From: a virus
DNA: 22,174 nucleotides
Virus record (IMG/VR): IMGVR_UViG_3300037119_003408
Coordinates: 1 to 22,174 of that record
Strand: one strand, 5' to 3'
Position 1 is the first letter of the stretch. Every line of letters starts with the position of its first letter. The notes under the pieces were generated by a model. That model did not search any database, was not told the origin of the DNA, and saw only the letters and a list, made by a program, of their open reading frames with translations. Below, in pieces: positions 20,268 through 22,174 of the stretch. Both the position numbers and the translations under genes were made by a program.

Positions 20268-20708
20268 TTACCGCGTGGCGGCCCGATTGCGGTGGTAGGC
20301 CGCCAGCGTTCTGATTCGATGGCATTCGCGGCAGGCGCGGCGACCCGGTTCGCGCGGATGCCCGTACTTGCAGAAGGGCTTCGGCTCGCGGTACGGGAAG
20401 CCGCGTCGGACGTTCTCGCCCCGGGTCACGACTTCCATGTGGCCCGGGTTCACGCATGCGCGATTGCGGCACAGGTGATCGATGACCATCTTCGGGCGCA
20501 CCGGTCCGTGCTCGAGGAAGTAGGCCAGGCGGTGGGCCCGTTCGGTGACGGGGGCCTTGAACGTGCCGAAGCCCATCATCCCGTAGCCGCTGCCGTCGAT
20601 CGTGCCGTGCCACGGCCAGCAATCGTCCGGCCCGCCCTTGTCGACCTTGGACCAGTAGCGCTCCTGCCACGGGCCCTGCGATCGGTACTGCCCGGGGTTC
20701 TCAGCCAT
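20268..20708 (-). CDS. HNH endonuclease (I-HmuI/HNH_3-like), leftward
   Basis: A 146-aa protein from ATG 20708 on the minus strand. The N-terminal segment YWSKVDKGGPDDCWPWHGTI followed by DGSGYGMMGFG and the helix ERAHRLAYFLEHGPV is the usual opening of HNH_3 homing-type endonucleases. The core is MVIDHLCRNRACVNPGHMEV with DH (77-78), N87 and H90. The end carries FCKYGHPREPGRRACRECHR, a zinc-binding tail. Such enzymes nick phage DNA and spread into homologous sites. It is convergent with the zinc-ribbon gene and divergent from the peptidase gene, only 20 bases apart. An upstream in-frame reading to 21266 is only chance open frame over the peptidase gene. Confidence 0.92.
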   Translation of the reverse strand: MAENPGQYRSQGPWQERYWSKVDKGGPDDCWPWHGTIDGSGYGMMGFGTFKAPVTERAHRLAYFLEHGPVRPKMVIDHLCRNRACVNPGHMEVVTRGENVRRGFPYREPKPFCKYGHPREPGRRACRECHRIRTLAAYHRNRAATR

Positions 20709-20728
20709 ATTGCACAGGTTAGCGCATA

Positions 20729-21775
20729 GTGGCCGTCTATCGTGCGGCGCCAGTCTCGCAACGAGACGGTTCGCCATTGCAGTCCTCGAATTGTCGCATG
20801 GCCTCGATCGCGTGCGGCCTGGACTACGAGTCCGCGGGCATCCAGACCTCGAGCGGCGCGGACATGCGGGCCCGCCAGTCGGACCAGCAGGGCGGCACCG
20901 ACTCGGGCGATGCGGCCGAGGCGTGGGCCTCCTACGGCCAGGCGCTGCGTATCCGCGACGGTGAGACATTCGACGACGCACGGGCCGATCTCGTTGCTGG
21001 GCGGCTCGTGCACCTCGATGTGTGGGCGGCCTCGATGGCACCCGCCGGTTGCCCGTCGGGAACCGGGCAGTACGGCCACACCATCGCGGTCGCCCCCGAG
21101 CAATCGGGCACGCGCTGGCTGGTCTCGGACCCGTGGTGCAGTCCACCGAAGTGGGCGTGGATCGAGGAGGTGCTGCTGCGCGAGGCGTCCGAGACGTGGG
21201 GCGGCATGTGCTACGGCCAGGCCACCTCGGGCCGGGGCTCGATCGCCGAGTCGGTCCTGCGCGCACTGATGCGCCTGGCGGCCAAGCGGCTCATGTCGCA
21301 GTACCGTCCGGATGCTCCCGCCTCAGTGCCTCCTTCCAGTGACACGGGCGGGAGCGCCGGCCGGATCATGTTCACCACGACCGGCGCACCGACCGCCGAG
21401 ACCGAGGAGGTCGACATGCCGATCAATGCGGCACCGGGTCTCGTGACCGGCATCCGGGCGCGGGTGGCCCAGGGCGTGGACTGGTTCAAGGACGCCAACC
21501 TCACCCAGCGTGGCGGCTCGATGTCATCCGATGCGGATGTTGTGTACGTCGGCGCACCCGTGGGCGAGACCGTCGAGGGTGGCAGCTATGCCGTCCAGGT
21601 GAACACCGGCTCCATCTACTCCGACGGCGTGGTGAGGCCCACGATCATCTACCTCGCCACCTCGGATGCGGATACGTACAGCGTGCCCCTGCCAGGGACG
21701 GGCGAGGTGGATGAGGCGATCGACAACCGCGATGCCGAGTGGCGTGAGTGGCTGCTCGATGGTGCACCCGGGTGA
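20729..21775 (+). CDS. C39-like cysteine peptidase, candidate lysin or virion protease
   Basis: A 348-aa protein from GTG 20729. The N-terminal ~165 residues resemble papain-like C39 peptidases: SSNCRMASIACGLDYESAGI with catalytic Cys22, a central DMRARQSDQQGGTDSGDAAE, GQYGHTIAVAPEQSGTRWLV with His117, and SDPWCSPPKWAWI with Asp134. A low-complexity linker (about 165-230) leads to a C-terminal beta-rich domain (VAQGVDWFKDANLTQRGGSM through YLATSDADTYSVPLPGTGEV), SH3-like in appearance and possibly cell-wall binding. This layout suits an endolysin or tail lysin that digests peptidoglycan peptides; a virion-internal protease is the alternative. No holin is adjacent. The stop overlaps the HNH start (GTGA). 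Confidence 0.72.
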   Translation: MAVYRAAPVSQRDGSPLQSSNCRMASIACGLDYESAGIQTSSGADMRARQSDQQGGTDSGDAAEAWASYGQALRIRDGETFDDARADLVAGRLVHLDVWAASMAPAGCPSGTGQYGHTIAVAPEQSGTRWLVSDPWCSPPKWAWIEEVLLREASETWGGMCYGQATSGRGSIAESVLRALMRLAAKRLMSQYRPDAPASVPPSSDTGGSAGRIMFTTTGAPTAETEEVDMPINAAPGLVTGIRARVAQGVDWFKDANLTQRGGSMSSDADVVYVGAPVGETVEGGSYAVQVNTGSIYSDGVVRPTIIYLATSDADTYSVPLPGTGEVDEAIDNRDAEWREWLLDGAPG

Positions 21776-22174
21776 AACAGGGCACCCCTGTTGCGGGACG
21801 CCCTGCCCAGCATGGGGACACGGCATGGACCAAGAGGCGGGCCATGTGGGCGGCGATGCTGCCCGTGCCCTGCGCCCGATGTGGTGCCCCCGTCACCGCG
21901 GACCAGGCATGGCACCTCGACCACACCGTGCCCCGCAGCAAGGGTGGGGGGGACGCCACCGCCCGCCCCTCGCATGCTCACTGCAACGTGGCTCACGGTT
22001 CGCAACTCGGCAACGAACGCAAGCGCGAGTTGATCGCGAAGGGTCGCGCGGCCGAGTTGATTGAGTCGCAATCGCATTCGCAATCGTCGATTGCAATTGA
22101 TAATTCGCAGTCGCATTCAATTGATCGTTCGCGTTTTTTCCCGCGTGATGATCCCTCTTTGCCCCGTGTCTCCT
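21772..22174 (+). CDS. HNH endonuclease, packaging type (3' partial)
   Basis: A third HNH protein running off the window; 134 residues are visible from GTG 21772. After a basic N-terminus (WTKRRAMWAAML) comes PCARCGAPVTADQAWHLDHT with C34, C37 and D50-H51, then PRSKGGGDATARPSHAHCNV with H70, C71 and N72 of the metal site, ending GSQLGNERKRE. A Ser/Gln/His-rich tail (residues ~98-120) is encoded by an AT-richer, repeat-containing segment. Position right before TerL across the window ends is typical of HNH partners that work with terminase at cohesive-end or headful phages. If the contig were circular, the gene would end with TGA spanning base 22174 and bases 1-2, giving 134 aa. Confidence 0.85.
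   Translation, partial: MKQGTPVAGRPAQHGDTAWTKRRAMWAAMLPVPCARCGAPVTADQAWHLDHTVPRSKGGGDATARPSHAHCNVAHGSQLGNERKRELIAKGRAAELIESQSHSQSSIAIDNSQSHSIDRSRFFPRDDPSLPRVS
22057..22153. repeat. AT-rich repeat cluster before TerL (possible cos/pac region)
   Basis: By hand count 22061-22120 has 26 G/C in 60 bases, far below the surroundings. It holds near-identical 14-base repeats tcgcaatcgcattc (22066-22079) and tcgcagtcgcattc (22105-22118), a perfect inverted repeat gcaatcg-t-cgattgc (22080-22094), two caattg palindromes (about 22094-22099 and 22118-22123), and nested inverted repeats gatc/cgcg around a T6 tract (22123-22153). It overlaps the HNH coding tail. A packaging site or replication site is inferred from repeat density and position. 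Confidence 0.5.

Noticed and set aside
20709-21266. Upstream extension of the leftward HNH frame
   Set aside because: It would overlap the peptidase gene wholly, and the HNH family start fits ATG 20708.

Overview
This window looks like most or all of a small, high-GC, double-stranded DNA tailed phage (or closely related prophage) with a siphovirus-type HK97 plan. The evidence is a contiguous rightward run of terminase large subunit, portal, prohead protease, HK97-fold capsid, head-tail connectors, tail tube, a frameshifted tail assembly chaperone, tape measure and tail-tip protein. Strong G/C preference at third codon positions, very frequent GTG starts in GTGA/ATGA overlaps, a TAGGAT-type -10 candidate and a C-terminal Cys/GHxxPH motif often seen in actinobacterial phages suggest an actinobacterial host; this host call is inference. 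I saw no integrase, repressor of a known type, tRNA, CRISPR array or recognisable small terminase.

Layout. (1) 1-3696: packaging and head start (TerL, a 71-residue small protein, portal, protease). (2) 3693-4851: a leftward three-gene cassette (HNH endonuclease, excisionase/MerR-like HTH, Cys-rich protein) with its own promoter region, splitting the usual protease-capsid pair. (3) 5065-13038: rightward capsid, an accessory beta-rich protein, a collagen-like fibre, connectors, a tiny Thr/Glu-rich protein, tail tube, HK97-gp10-like protein, tail chaperone pair with a canonical -1 slippery heptamer, a short tape measure, a large minor tail protein, and a 52-residue two-helix membrane protein that could be the holin. 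(4) 13053-13092: a strong hairpin between convergent genes. (5) 13104-13817: a lone leftward conserved gene of unknown function. (6) 14036-20266: rightward early/DNA-metabolism run: a small HTH-like protein, YqaJ exonuclease, ParB/DGQHR-like protein, RecT/Bet-like annealing protein, replication-initiator-like protein, small zinc-ribbon-like proteins and a VRR-NUC nuclease, with a parallel beta-helix tailspike-like gene embedded. (7) 20268-20708: a second leftward HNH gene. (8) 20729-end: a C39-like cysteine peptidase (candidate lysin) and a third HNH protein running off the window.

The genes fit together as one lytic or temperate phage programme: the exonuclease plus annealing protein form a recombination pair, the initiator-like protein probably recruits host replication, HNH plus TerL package DNA, and the membrane protein and peptidase could release progeny. 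The two window ends are compatible with each other: joined, they give a TGA stop for the last HNH gene immediately before TerL, so the contig may be circularly permuted or terminally closed. A C5 homopolymer near the TerL start may hide a frameshift or base-call error.
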